A stretch of DNA of 64,000 nucleotides from Chloroflexota bacterium (GCA_003551705.1 PUNJ01000037.1:1-64000), one strand, 5' to 3'; shown: positions 32,068 through 40,761, counted from the first letter of the stretch. Made by a program: numbers and translations. The notes: a model not told the origin generated them from the sequence alone.

Positions 32068-34803
32068 ATGTACAGGCGAGTAAACGTGAAACAAACCTTG
32101 GATAGTATTCAGGATTACCGGACCACTGTTATTCTAAGAGATGGATCGACTGTTCAAATACGCAGTCTCCAGCCGGATGATGAGGCGAAGCTGCATGCCC
32201 TCTTTTACCGGCTCAGCCCTCAGACCATCTACTTCCGGTTCCGCCGCTACATCGAGCACATGACAAGGGAAGAAATCAGATCTTTTGCCAACGTCGACCA
32301 TTACAACGACTTCGCCCTTGTAGCCACCATTGTTGAGGAACAGGAAGAGCGCGTCGTCGGTGTCGGGCGCGGTCACCGGTTGCCGGTGGGTAACGCTGCA
32401 ACCGTCACGCTGCTGGTTGAGGATGCTCATCAGGGCAGGGGAATAGGTACTCACCTGCTTGAGCAACTGGCCTACCTTTCCATGAAGATGGGAATCCACC
32501 GGTTCGAAGCGGAGATACTGGCTGATAACGAGCAGGTCCTGAAGATGCTGAAATCGAGCGGCTTTCACATGGAACAGGAACTGGAATCCGGTATCTACCG
32601 GATAGTCATGCCTATTGGGGAGACTGCAGGTGTGGAGGAGCGGTCTGCCGAGCGCGAGAAGATCGCCACTATTGCCTCCCTCCGGGCCTTCTTGCGGCCC
32701 CGGTCAATAGCGGTCATCGGTGCCTCCAACAGGCAGGGCACTATTGGCAACAAGCTGTTTCGAAATATTTTGCAGCAAGGTTTCGGAGGCATAGTGTACC
32801 CGGTAAATCCCAGGACGGACGTGGTTGCTTCTGTGAGGACCTCCCCCTCCGTGCTGGACGTGCCTGGCGACGTTGACATGGCCGTGATCATTGTCCCTGC
32901 TCCGCTGGTCCATGACGTGGTCCAGCAATGCGGCCGGAAGGGCGTGCGGGCCCTTGTAGTCATTTCCGCAGGCTTTGCTGAGATTGGTGCTGAAGGCAAG
33001 GAAAGACAGGACATGGTCTTGGATACAGCTCGCAGCTATGGGATGAGAATAGTGGGCCCAAACTGTATGGGCATTATCAACACCGAACCCGATGTCAGTC
33101 TGAATGCGACTTTTTCTTCCGTATTTCCCCCCTCAGGGAGCCTGGCCTTTGCCAGCCAGAGCGGCGCTCTGGGACTGGCCATTCTCGAGTATGCTCGGAC
33201 CCTCAACATCGGCCTGTCCGCTTTCATAAGCATAGGCAACAGGGCTGACGTGTCCAGCAACGATTTGCTGCAGTACTGGGAAGAAGACCCGGCTACGAAG
33301 GTGATCCTGCTTTACCTGGAATCCTTCGGCAATCCTCGCAAATTCGGCCGTGTGGCCCGGCAGGTATCTCAATCCAAACCCATTGTAGCGGTGAAGAGCG
33401 GGCGGACGACCGCAGGTTCACGGGCTGCTGCCTCACACACTGGGGCGCTGGTGACCGGTGAGGCCGCTTCGGAAGCCCTGTTCAAGCAGGCGGGTGTGGT
33501 GCGTGTGAATACGCTTGAGGAGCTTTTCGATGTAAGCAACCTGCTTCAGAACCAGCCACTACCCCCGGGCAGGAGGGTGGCCATTCTGACCAACGGTGGC
33601 GGACCGGGCATCATGACCGCGGACGTCTGCGCCGCCAGGGGTCTGGAGGTGCCGCCGTTATCGGACGAGACTGTGGCAGCCATGCGCGAATTCCTTCCTG
33701 AGCAGGCCAGCACGGCGAACCCGGTGGATATGACGGCCGAAGCGACGGCCGAGCAATACCGGCGCTCGCTGGAAGTCCTGGCCGCCGACGATCATGTAGA
33801 CATCGCCATCGTCATATTCATACCACCCATAGTCATTCAACCCGAAGCAGTGGCCGGAGCCATAAGAGAAGTGGCGCCGTTGTTCAGAGAGAGGGGTAAA
33901 CCACTGGTCGCCTCCTTCATGAGTTCCAAGGGAGCACCAGCCGACCTGGGTTCGGAAAGAGATGGTTATGTACCCAGCTATACCTTTCCGGAGTCCACCG
34001 CCGATGCCCTCGCCGGCGCCTGTGAGTATAGTGAATGGCTCAGACGACCCAAGGGCACGATCCCTGAACTTCCGGATATCGACCGGGAGGCCGGTCGGGC
34101 CTTGATAGACAAGGCCCTGGAGGGTGCCGAGGAAAGGCCGGTGTGGATGGACAGTCTGGATGCCGGGACCTTGTTGGCCTGCTACGGTCTGCGACTGGCA
34201 CCAGCCAGGACGGCCGCCACCGCCTCCGAAGCATCCCGGGCGGCCAGTGAGATAGGTTTTCCCGTAGCTGTGAAACTGCTGTCGGAGTCCATTACCCACA
34301 AGACCGATTACGGCGGCGTTGTGCTTGATCTGAGATCTACCAGGGAGGTCGAGGAGGCTTTTAACGGGATAAGGGCAAATCTGGCCGCCTTGGGGCTCGC
34401 AGCAGAGATGCAGGGCGTATCCGTACAAAAGATGGTGGCTACTGGGGTCGAGGTGATAGTCGGTATAACCCAGGACCCTTCTTTCGGGCCGCTGGTCCTT
34501 TTCGGAACAGGCGGCATATACACGGAACTGTTCAAAGATGTTACGTTCCAGATACACCCGCTGACTGATATAGCAGCCAAAGACATGGTCCGATCTGTGA
34601 AGTCGTGTCAACTGCTGGAAGGCTGGCGCGGTTCCAAGAGGTCTGATATCGAAGCTCTTGAAGACCTGTTGTTGAGAATATCCGCGCTGGTGGAGGATGT
34701 CCCAGAGATATTGGAACTTGACCTAAATCCCGTCAAGGTACTGGAAGCTGGAAAGGGATGCATGGTTGTGGACGTGCGCATCCGGCTATCCAGGTTGTCT
34801 TGA
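32068..34803 (+). CDS. GNAT acetyltransferase fused to an NDP-forming acyl-CoA synthetase (Pat-like)
   Basis: 911 residues. Residues about 15-180 are a GNAT domain (RSLQPDDEAKLHALFYRL, acetyl-CoA loop VEDAHQGRGIGTHLLEQLA). Residues about 205-675 match the alpha subunit of ADP-forming acetyl-CoA synthetase (SIAVIGASNRQGTIGNKLF, GPNCMGIINT, SQSGALG, phospho-His site SHTGAL with His457). Residues about 690-911 are the ATP-grasp beta part (FPVAVKLLSESITHKTDYGGV, FGTGGIYTELFKD). GNAT-first order is like Streptomyces Pat, the reverse of E. coli Pat/YfiQ. Probably a lysine acetyltransferase controlling acyl-CoA synthetases, or a true acyl-CoA synthetase; an apparently intact His457 leaves both open. 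Confidence 0.88.
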   Translation: MYRRVNVKQTLDSIQDYRTTVILRDGSTVQIRSLQPDDEAKLHALFYRLSPQTIYFRFRRYIEHMTREEIRSFANVDHYNDFALVATIVEEQEERVVGVGRGHRLPVGNAATVTLLVEDAHQGRGIGTHLLEQLAYLSMKMGIHRFEAEILADNEQVLKMLKSSGFHMEQELESGIYRIVMPIGETAGVEERSAEREKIATIASLRAFLRPRSIAVIGASNRQGTIGNKLFRNILQQGFGGIVYPVNPRTDVVASVRTSPSVLDVPGDVDMAVIIVPAPLVHDVVQQCGRKGVRALVVISAGFAEIGAEGKERQDMVLDTARSYGMRIVGPNCMGIINTEPDVSLNATFSSVFPPSGSLAFASQSGALGLAILEYARTLNIGLSAFISIGNRADVSSNDLLQYWEEDPATKVILLYLESFGNPRKFGRVARQVSQSKPIVAVKSGRTTAGSRAAASHTGALVTGEAASEALFKQAGVVRVNTLEELFDVSNLLQNQPLPPGRRVAILTNGGGPGIMTADVCAARGLEVPPLSDETVAAMREFLPEQASTANPVDMTAEATAEQYRRSLEVLAADDHVDIAIVIFIPPIVIQPEAVAGAIREVAPLFRERGKPLVASFMSSKGAPADLGSERDGYVPSYTFPESTADALAGACEYSEWLRRPKGTIPELPDIDREAGRALIDKALEGAEERPVWMDSLDAGTLLACYGLRLAPARTAATASEASRAASEIGFPVAVKLLSESITHKTDYGGVVLDLRSTREVEEAFNGIRANLAALGLAAEMQGVSVQKMVATGVEVIVGITQDPSFGPLVLFGTGGIYTELFKDVTFQIHPLTDIAAKDMVRSVKSCQLLEGWRGSKRSDIEALEDLLLRISALVEDVPEILELDLNPVKVLEAGKGCMVVDVRIRLSRLS

Positions 34804-34825
34804 GCACTGTGCCGAAACAAAGCAT

Positions 34826-35407
34826 ATGCCTTCCATAGTCGAGCAGACATTCACACAATGGACCGAAGGAAAGGGACCCCTGCAGGCCAGGATTCATGTT
34901 TACGAAGAGGTCAGGAACATACCGTACGCGGTCGTCCCTGGATTGAATAGCGCTGAGCATTACACCGGAATACTGGAGCATGGCAAAGGCTCCTGTATGC
35001 CCAAGCACCTGCTGCTCGGCCATATGTACGAAAGACTGGCCTTGATGGTTCTCTACGCGGTCTACCCTTTCAGATGGAGCGATGCTGGAGTGGACTATCC
35101 GCCATCCATTCGGCTTTTGGCGGAGGAATTGCCCACGAGCTATCACCTTGCCTGCCGGGTCGATATCGCTGGTCGACTTGTCTTGGTCGATGCCACGTTG
35201 GATCCGGCGCTGGAGAAACTGGGTCTGCCGGTGAACAGGACGTGGGATGGTGAAAGCGACACCATCTTACCGGTGCAGCCGTGCGGGGAGGAGCAGCTAT
35301 TTCACACTTCAGAAGCTCGTCTTGCTGAAGTACCCAAGACGGATGAAAAATCGATGAAGTTCTACAATGAGCTTAATCGCTGGCTTGATCAAATCAGGCG
35401 ACCTTGA
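34826..35407 (+). CDS. Transglutaminase-like superfamily protein
   Basis: 193 residues from the ATG at 34826, 22 bases after the Pat-like gene; the frame is open further upstream within that gene's end. The candidate triad is Cys in HGKGSCMPKHLLLG, His in TSYHLACRVDI, and Asp in LVLVDATLDPAL, the usual transglutaminase-like order. It is short and has no signal peptide, so it acts in the cytoplasm. Members of this superfamily include peptidases, amidases and inactive binding proteins; substrate unknown. Probably co-transcribed with the preceding gene. Confidence 0.7.
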   Translation: MPSIVEQTFTQWTEGKGPLQARIHVYEEVRNIPYAVVPGLNSAEHYTGILEHGKGSCMPKHLLLGHMYERLALMVLYAVYPFRWSDAGVDYPPSIRLLAEELPTSYHLACRVDIAGRLVLVDATLDPALEKLGLPVNRTWDGESDTILPVQPCGEEQLFHTSEARLAEVPKTDEKSMKFYNELNRWLDQIRRP

Positions 35408-35484
35408 GCGTGGTCGTGTTTGTGTGCGATTGACGTAACGTTTCTGGATAGCCGCGACATCGACAGGTTGAAAGGTAGAAAGCC

Positions 35485-35739
35485 TTGGCGAAGATAGTGC
35501 TGGACTTGCACGAGATCTATAATAGAGGGTATGCAATCGATACCGAGCTCAATCGGGTAATAGCTGAAGCGGTCGAGAAGCGCATTCGTCTAGTTGAGAT
35601 TATACCGGGCAAGGGTTCAGGCCAGCTAAAGAAACGGGTGCTGCGATTCCTCACGCAGCCGGAGATAAGGAACCAGTACCACAGGATCGAGAAGGACGAC
35701 AAGAACTTCGGGCGCATCTTTGTACATTTCCGGCACTAG
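35485..35739 (+). CDS. Stand-alone Smr domain protein
   Basis: 84 residues with a TTG start at 35485. It has the Smr (small MutS-related) signature: LDLHEIYNRG at the N-terminus in place of the usual LDLHG, and the nuclease-associated IIPGKGSGQLKKRVLRFL, with HFRH at the end. Smr domains nick DNA or cleave RNA, recently linked to ribosome-collision rescue in some bacteria. No MutS2 part is attached. Overlaps nothing; the next gene begins 46 bases on. Confidence 0.85.
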   Translation: MAKIVLDLHEIYNRGYAIDTELNRVIAEAVEKRIRLVEIIPGKGSGQLKKRVLRFLTQPEIRNQYHRIEKDDKNFGRIFVHFRH

Positions 35740-35785
35740 CCTGCCGGCACCCCGATATCGTGCAGGGAGCCTGTCTGGGGCTAGA

Positions 35786-36406
35786 ATGGCAAGCGTGACC
35801 ATGTACAGGAATTATGGCTCTGAACCTCAACATCTACGGCCCGCCGGGTTTCTGGTGGAGAACACCGGTCTTCTGCCGCGTGGCCGTGCTCTTGACGTTG
35901 CCATGGGCAGGGGGAGAAACGCCATTTATCTGGCCCATATCGGTTTTGATGTGGAGGGCGTAGACTGCTCGGCGGAGGCGGTGCAAGAGGCCCTGGCCCG
36001 CGCTGGACAGGAAGGTGTGTCCATCAAGGCCTGGGTGGATGACCTGGAGAAAATACCTTACTTTGATGAGGAGACGTACGACCTTGTCATCTGTTTCAAC
36101 TACCTCCAGAGATCCCTGATTCCCCAGATGAAGAACTGGGTAAGAACCGGGGGCATGGTAGTGTATGAAACCTACATCGTCGATCAGGCCCAGTTTGGCA
36201 GGCCGCGTAACCCAGACCACCTGCTCAGACACAATGAACTGCTGCACATGTTTTGTGACTTTCGCGTGCTGCGTTATCACGAAGGGGTCATCGACGGAAA
36301 GAGGGCTGTTGCGGGCATCGCAGCACAGAAGGTCCGGCTGCAGGCATCTCCAACCCCGCCTTGGGTTGATTGCCAGGTCCAGAACGGCGGTGGTCTCGAG
36401 ATGTGA
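35786..36406 (+). CDS. SAM-dependent methyltransferase (TehB-like)
   Basis: 206 residues from the ATG at 35786 with GGGG five bases upstream. SAM motif ALDVAMGRGRNAIYLA, strand 2 VEGVDCS, DDLEKIPYFDEETYDLVICFNYLQR, and RTGGMVVYETYI are typical of the TehB/tellurite-resistance-like methyltransferase group. TehB methylates tellurite or selenite, but most homologues have undetermined substrates. It follows the Smr gene and is followed by a 197-base gap before mscS. Confidence 0.82.
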   Translation: MASVTMYRNYGSEPQHLRPAGFLVENTGLLPRGRALDVAMGRGRNAIYLAHIGFDVEGVDCSAEAVQEALARAGQEGVSIKAWVDDLEKIPYFDEETYDLVICFNYLQRSLIPQMKNWVRTGGMVVYETYIVDQAQFGRPRNPDHLLRHNELLHMFCDFRVLRYHEGVIDGKRAVAGIAAQKVRLQASPTPPWVDCQVQNGGGLEM

Positions 36407-36456
36407 GACAGGCCCCTCCCTGGTATTTTGAGCAGGTTCATGCATGTCTCAAATGG

Positions 36457-36465
36457 TGTTACAAT
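36457..36465 (+). promoter_or_regulatory. Extended -10 element upstream of mscS
   Basis: TGTTACAAT, an extended -10 (TG, one base, TACAAT). The same nine bases occur at 47856 and 63208. The -35 is poor (TTCATG). Leader would be about 130 bases. Confidence 0.35.
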
Positions 36466-36603
36466 GGGGCGGGCGGCCTGTGCAGCCAGGATGGAGAAAG
36501 ATTTAAGGAACTGACCTTGGGCACCGGCCAGTGTAGCAGCCAGCCGTCGGGATGGTATCCGAGTGGAGCAAATGTGAAAGGAACAACCCAAAGGAGGTAA
36601 CAA

Positions 36604-37452
36604 ATGTGGGATTGGTTCATGGAAACCGGTATTCGGGTGGTCGCCATCATTGCGGTGGCCGTCATTCTCTATATTCTTCTTGGGTTCCTGATACCCAATC
36701 TTGTCAAGCGAGTGGTGTCGCGGCGAATGGTTGGCGAACTGGAGGCCGAGATCAAGAAGAGAACGGAGACCCTGGCGGCCATCCTGGTCACCATGGCAGG
36801 GATCGTTCTATTTATTGTGGCTGTCTTGACCATTCTTCCGGAATTCGGCGTCAACATAACAACGCTGATAGCTGCCATCGGCGTCGGCGGTCTGGCCATC
36901 GCCTTTGCAGCACAGAATCTGGTCAGGGACTTCATCACCGGTTTCTTCATCCTGTTTGAGGACCAGTACAGGGTGGGCGACGTTGTAACCATTGCGGATA
37001 CTACCGGGACCGTGGAGGAGATCGGCCTGAGGCGTACGATTCTCAGGGACATAGATGCCAGAGTGCATTCCGTGCCCAATGGGAAGGTGGAAATCGCCAC
37101 CAACCTGACCAGAAAATTCGGACGGGTTAACTTGGACGTATCGGTTGCCCATGGAGAGAACCTGGACAGGGTGATTCCCGTGATCAATCGCGTCTGCCAG
37201 GAGATGGCCGAGGATCCACTGTGGAAGGATGACTTCATATCTGTCCCTGCAGTCTTAAGAGTAGACAACCTGGGTGATTCTGGTATAGACATCAAGGTCC
37301 TCGGGGACACCAAACCGGTGCGCCAGTGGGCGGTAATGGGAGAACTGCGCTTGCGAATCAAACGGACCTTTGACAGCGAGGGCATAGAGATTCCCTGGCC
37401 GCATACCAAGGTGTTCTTCGGTAACCCGGTTTCCGTGTCGAGCATGAACTAG
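36604..37452 (+). CDS. mscS: Small-conductance mechanosensitive channel, MscS family
   Basis: 282 residues, ATG after AAAGGAGG. Three membrane helices: residues 8-33, about 58-80, and the pore helix with the Gly/Ala packing pattern IAAIGVGGLAIAFAAQNLVRDFITGFFILFE cut by a kink. The beta domain follows (YRVGDVVTIADTTGTVEEIGLRRT, VPNGKV) and a cytoplasmic alpha/beta vestibule to the end (IPWPHTKVFF). It releases solutes on hypo-osmotic shock. Size and layout match E. coli MscS (286 residues). Confidence 0.93.
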   Translation: MWDWFMETGIRVVAIIAVAVILYILLGFLIPNLVKRVVSRRMVGELEAEIKKRTETLAAILVTMAGIVLFIVAVLTILPEFGVNITTLIAAIGVGGLAIAFAAQNLVRDFITGFFILFEDQYRVGDVVTIADTTGTVEEIGLRRTILRDIDARVHSVPNGKVEIATNLTRKFGRVNLDVSVAHGENLDRVIPVINRVCQEMAEDPLWKDDFISVPAVLRVDNLGDSGIDIKVLGDTKPVRQWAVMGELRLRIKRTFDSEGIEIPWPHTKVFFGNPVSVSSMN

Positions 37453-37471
37453 GGTCGGGCAGCCGTAGCCT

Positions 37472-37499
37472 GGTGGGATCGGGCACTCCGTATCGCACC
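37472..37499. terminator. Imperfect hairpin between mscS and the converging GGQ gene
   Basis: Paired GGTG/CACC, GAT/ATC and CGG/CCG with single-base mismatches between them, in the 55-base gap between converging genes. No T-run; weak call. Confidence 0.25.
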
Positions 37500-37507
37500 A
37501 CCGAATA

Positions 37508-37888
37508 CTAATGCCCATCATCGTCGACGGGTTCCGGAGTGCCCCTTTCCAGCTTCCTCTGAGCGCGCCTGCGCTTTGCCTTCAATCGCTTAATCTTTGC
37601 AGCCGGTGGCGGCTCCGTCTCAATGCGCGGCCTTTCAGGACGTGCCATTTCTTGAAGCTTCTCCCTCAACCTCTGAAAGGCTATTTCCCGGTTGAGGGCC
37701 TGAGAACGCCTTTCCGAAGCCACAACGGTGATGCCAGTGGGTACATGAGTGATACGTACTGCTGTATCCTTTTTGTCCCGCCTCTGCCCGCCTGGCCCGG
37801 AGGCGCGATATGTCTCGACGATAACCTCTTTGTCCAGCGCATTCGTTCCTGCCTGCGACTCGCCCTGATCAGGATGATCGTCACTCAT
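37508..37888 (-). CDS. Short peptide-chain-release-factor-like GGQ protein
   Basis: 126 residues. The catalytic loop ASGPGGQRRDKKDTAVRITH carries GGQ at 33-35, the motif that hydrolyses peptidyl-tRNA; it continues HVPTGITVVASERRSQALNREIAFQRL, as in the RF-1 domain. It lacks codon-recognition domains. The basic tail (KIKRLKAKRRRAQRKLERG) resembles the mRNA-channel tail of ArfB, so a ribosome-rescue factor is likely, though the sequence around GGQ is closer to RF1/RF2-derived RFH-type proteins. Lies just downstream of the CDF transporter gene on the same strand (15 bases). Confidence 0.8.
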   Translation of the reverse strand: MSDDHPDQGESQAGTNALDKEVIVETYRASGPGGQRRDKKDTAVRITHVPTGITVVASERRSQALNREIAFQRLREKLQEMARPERPRIETEPPPAAKIKRLKAKRRRAQRKLERGTPEPVDDDGH

Positions 37889-37903
37889 TCCCGTGTCTTG
37901 CTC

Positions 37904-38854
37904 CTAATGCCTGCGCTTCCTGCTCGGTTTCCTGGGCTGAGGAGGGTACCCAAGCTCGCAATAGAGTGCATGCGGCTCGCAGCCGGCGCACTCAAGCTGC
38001 ACGGTCATATGACAGATATTGTAGCGCTTCATCAGATTATCCTGAAGGTCCATTAATACCTGACTATGTTGGCTAAGCAAGGCATCGTCCACCAGCAGGT
38101 GGCAGCTTAACGCGTGCAGTTGCGGGGTCAGGCTCCATACGTGCAGATCATGCACATTTTGCGCCCGGCTCAAGTTCAGAATCGTTTTTACAAGCTCGTC
38201 AAGGTCAAGGTGCTTGGGGGTGGCTTCGAGCATGACATCTATGGCCTCCCTGGCTATGTGCCAGGCAGCAGCCAGGATTATCACCACGATGATCAGGCTG
38301 ATAACGGGGTCCAGCCAGAAGGCGTCTGTGAAGAATATGATAAGGCCTCCGGTTATAACACCGACTGAGGCCAGGGCATCACCGGCAGCGTGAAAGAAGG
38401 CGCTTCTTATGTTGAGGCTGTGCCTGGCCTGGGCCCGCAACCAGAAGATGACTACCATGTTGGCCAGAAGACCAGCCGATGCTGTAGCGAACATGATCAG
38501 GCTGTCTACTTCCCTGGGATCACGCAGCCGGTGATAGGCTTCATACAGGATCACGATCGCAATCAGGGCAATAAGCGCGGCATTTATGAGGGCGACCATG
38601 ATGCCGATGCGATGGTAGCCATAGGTCATCCGGGCATCGGCGGGACGGCTGGCCTGTCTGATACCGTACCAACTCAGGGACAGTGCCAGCACATCTGTGA
38701 AGGCATGCCCGGCATCGCTCAGAAGTGCCAAGCTGTTGGCTATCAGGCCGGCGATCAGCTCGGCCACCATGATACCGGCGCTGATGATGATGGCCAGCAC
38801 CAGGCGGCGCGGCGATATGCGCCCTACATGACTGTGACCGTGCGGCTTATGCAT
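37904..38854 (-). CDS. Cation diffusion facilitator (CzcD/ZitB-like metal exporter)
   Basis: 316 residues from the ATG at 38854; the open frame reaches 39043 but the extra is arginine-rich and unconvincing and overlaps dcd. His-rich start (HKPHGHSH), six membrane helices, and the metal-site motifs in helices 2 and 5: ALLSDAGHAFTDVLAL and AFFHAAGDALASVGV (His/Asp pairs of the zinc site). The C-terminal cytoplasmic domain (NVHDLHVWSLTPQLHALSCHLLVDD) binds metal and dimerises. Exports Zn(II) or similar ions in exchange for protons. A near-perfect -10 (TATAAT) lies at 38897-38902 on this strand but without a good -35. Confidence 0.92.
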   Translation of the reverse strand: MHKPHGHSHVGRISPRRLVLAIIISAGIMVAELIAGLIANSLALLSDAGHAFTDVLALSLSWYGIRQASRPADARMTYGYHRIGIMVALINAALIALIAIVILYEAYHRLRDPREVDSLIMFATASAGLLANMVVIFWLRAQARHSLNIRSAFFHAAGDALASVGVITGGLIIFFTDAFWLDPVISLIIVVIILAAAWHIAREAIDVMLEATPKHLDLDELVKTILNLSRAQNVHDLHVWSLTPQLHALSCHLLVDDALLSQHSQVLMDLQDNLMKRYNICHMTVQLECAGCEPHALYCELGYPPQPRKPSRKRRH

Positions 38855-38949
38855 TGTTTTAAAAAGGTTTTGAATCAGGACCAAATATCCTAAACAATTA
38901 TATAACCGCCGAAATCGTGACGAGGTGCGCCGAGTTCCTCTCCGCCGGG

Positions 38950-38979
38950 TTGTGTTAACTCGTATCCAACGAATATAAT
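38950..38979 (+). promoter_or_regulatory. dcd: Promoter for dcd
   Basis: TTGTGT (38950-38955), 18 bases, perfect TATAAT (38974-38979), with the dcd ATG at 39034. Confidence 0.5.
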
Positions 38980-39033
38980 CTTGGTAATGGTGCGCATCCG
39001 CCCCGCGCTTTTTCCGTCTCACCAAGGAGTGAA

Positions 39034-39591
39034 ATGCTTTCAAATGTGGACATCTGGCGACGGCTCAAGGAAGGAAGCATTGTGATCAAGCCCCTGCCGC
39101 GCAGGTCGAGCTTCGGCGGGGCATCCGTCGATCTGACCCTGGACAGTAACATAGCATTCTTCAACCCGTCGAAATGCGCCTATATAGACTATCGGCTGGT
39201 CAAAGAGGACCTCAACTACTTATCCAGCGTAACGGATCCTGTGCGGCTGTCTCCCGATGTCCCTCTGATACTGCATCCTGGAAGGGTTGTCATCTGCTCC
39301 ACTATTGAGTGGGTGGAGATACCCTCCGACCTTTGTGGGGAGCTGCAGGGAAGAAGCAGCCTGGCACGGGTGGGTGTATTGCCTCACACAGCAGGCAAGA
39401 TAGACCCCGGATGGAAGGGGAAGCTCATATTGGAAGTCAGCAATGTTGGAGAGATGCCAGTATCGGTTTATCCTGGTGAGGCGATATGCCAGATCATGTT
39501 CCACGAACTGAGCACGCCGGCGGACCTGTCCTACGCCGGAGCCCGGTCAAGATATCAAGGCCAGATGGGCCCGGGGGTGGGGCAACAGTAG
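39034..39591 (+). CDS. dcd: dCTP deaminase
   Basis: 185 residues, ATG six bases after AAGGAG. Converts dCTP to dUTP (possibly on to dUMP in bifunctional forms). Signatures: SFGGASVDLTLDSNIAFF at the N-terminus, the catalytic block LQGRSSLARVGVLPHTAGKIDPGWKGKLILEVSN (Arg, Ser and the catalytic Glu in ILEV), and PGEAICQIMFHEL. It belongs to the trimeric dUTPase superfamily. The next gene is dut, 30 bases on, and thymidylate synthase follows, so the three enzymes form a dCTP-to-dTMP pathway in one operon. Confidence 0.94.
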   Translation: MLSNVDIWRRLKEGSIVIKPLPRRSSFGGASVDLTLDSNIAFFNPSKCAYIDYRLVKEDLNYLSSVTDPVRLSPDVPLILHPGRVVICSTIEWVEIPSDLCGELQGRSSLARVGVLPHTAGKIDPGWKGKLILEVSNVGEMPVSVYPGEAICQIMFHELSTPADLSYAGARSRYQGQMGPGVGQQ

Positions 39592-39621
39592 TGATTCGAC
39601 CATTTTGGCTTAGGCAGAGGC

Positions 39622-40080
39622 ATGGGTGAGTTGAGAGTTAAGCTGGTTCGCCCAGAAGCAAAACCGCCCGCCAGGATGACACCGGGGAGCGCCGGGCTGG
39701 ACCTCTATTCGGCAGAGGACGTAGAAGTACCGCCCTGTCGCAGCCAGCCCGATGGCTGCGTAGATGTGGGCAGAGCTCTGGTACCGACCGGTATTGCCAT
39801 CGAGGTGCCCGCCGGCACCGTAGGCCGCATTGGTTCTCGCTCAGGGCTATCGACAAAAATGAACATTGAGGTAGGCGCCGGCTGGATAGATTCTGATTAC
39901 CGCGGAGAGGTGATGGTGGAGATCAAGAACCTCAGTTCAAAACCCTTTTCAGTTAAGCCGGGCGAGCGCATAGCCCAGCTTGTCATTATTCCTGTTGTGG
40001 ACGTCGAAGTCAGGGTATTCTCCAGACTCGAGGATACCTCTCGCAGAGACGGCGGTTTTGGTTCCACCGGGATGCAATAG
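39622..40080 (+). CDS. dut: Deoxyuridine 5'-triphosphate nucleotidohydrolase (dUTPase)
   Basis: 152 residues. All five trimeric dUTPase motifs are present in order: SAGLDLYSAED (1), IGSRSGLS (3 region, with the phosphate-binding RSG), GAGWIDSDYRGEV (with the catalytic Asp), ERIAQLVI (4) and RRDGGFGSTG (5, the Phe-Gly-Ser-Thr-Gly lid). An insert with two Cys (PPCRSQPDGC) lies between motifs 1 and 2. Hydrolyses dUTP to dUMP and pyrophosphate, feeding thymidylate synthase and keeping uracil out of DNA. Middle gene of the dcd-dut-thymidylate synthase set. Confidence 0.95.
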   Translation: MGELRVKLVRPEAKPPARMTPGSAGLDLYSAEDVEVPPCRSQPDGCVDVGRALVPTGIAIEVPAGTVGRIGSRSGLSTKMNIEVGAGWIDSDYRGEVMVEIKNLSSKPFSVKPGERIAQLVIIPVVDVEVRVFSRLEDTSRRDGGFGSTGMQ

Positions 40081-40113
40081 TGTCAAATACGAATCGATAG
40101 AAGGTCTGCAATC

Positions 40114-40761
40114 ATGAAAATGACGATGCTTGACGCCAGGGATATTCAAGAGGCATGGTTCCGAGCACTGCGAGCCGTGATGGAAGACGGTTACGAGTAC
40201 ATTATCGACCGCGGGAGCTTCGAGGGGCAGAAACGCAAGGAGCTTGACCTGGCGGTTATACAGATACACCAGCCCTATATCAGACCGCTGGTACCGGATA
40301 CGCCCCGGGGCATAGCCCCGCCCACCACCATCGAGTATGTAGAGGCGTATCTGCCCTACCTGATGACCTCTCATAAGGAAGAGCACGAGGAATACACATA
40401 TGGCGAGGACCTGGAGTCCCAGATACCCGAGGTTATCAGGATGTACAAGGAGGAGGGCGCCAATACAAACCAGGCCTACATGGCTGTTGGCAGCCGCGAT
40501 TCCATATTTCTGGAGGATCCCCCTTGCCTGAGAGGGATTCATACCAGGGTGCGCTATGGCAGATTGCATTTCGTGGTTTACTTCCGCTCATGGGACCTGT
40601 GGGGCGGCTTCCCCTCAAATCTGGCGGCCATACAGCTCTTGAAGGAGTACATGGCGGAGGAGATTGGGGTTGAGGACGGCGAATTGCTGTGCCTCAGCAG
40701 CGGCCTCCACCTTTATGAGCACACGTGGGAATGGGCCAAATCGGTCGTCCGTATGGACTAG
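40114..40761 (+). CDS. Thymidylate synthase, archaeal (methanogen) type
   Basis: 215 residues, shorter than bacterial ThyA (264) and the size of the methanogen-type enzyme. The catalytic nucleophile is Cys138 in LEDPPCLRGI; RYGRLHFVVYFRSWDLWGGFPSNLAAIQLL corresponds to the dUMP-binding block of ThyA with Asp and Asn ligands, and LCLSSGLHLYEHTWEWAK to the C-terminal SxxHxY motif. Converts dUMP to dTMP with a methylene-pterin cofactor. Placement right after dut supports the call. In a bacterium this type suggests transfer from archaea or an unusual folate; codon use looks like its neighbours. Confidence 0.85.
   Translation: MKMTMLDARDIQEAWFRALRAVMEDGYEYIIDRGSFEGQKRKELDLAVIQIHQPYIRPLVPDTPRGIAPPTTIEYVEAYLPYLMTSHKEEHEEYTYGEDLESQIPEVIRMYKEEGANTNQAYMAVGSRDSIFLEDPPCLRGIHTRVRYGRLHFVVYFRSWDLWGGFPSNLAAIQLLKEYMAEEIGVEDGELLCLSSGLHLYEHTWEWAKSVVRMD

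Noticed and set aside
33658-34611. 317-codon minus-strand open frame opposite the Pat-like gene
   Set aside because: Antisense to a conserved ATP-grasp coding region, without a start signal or family pattern.
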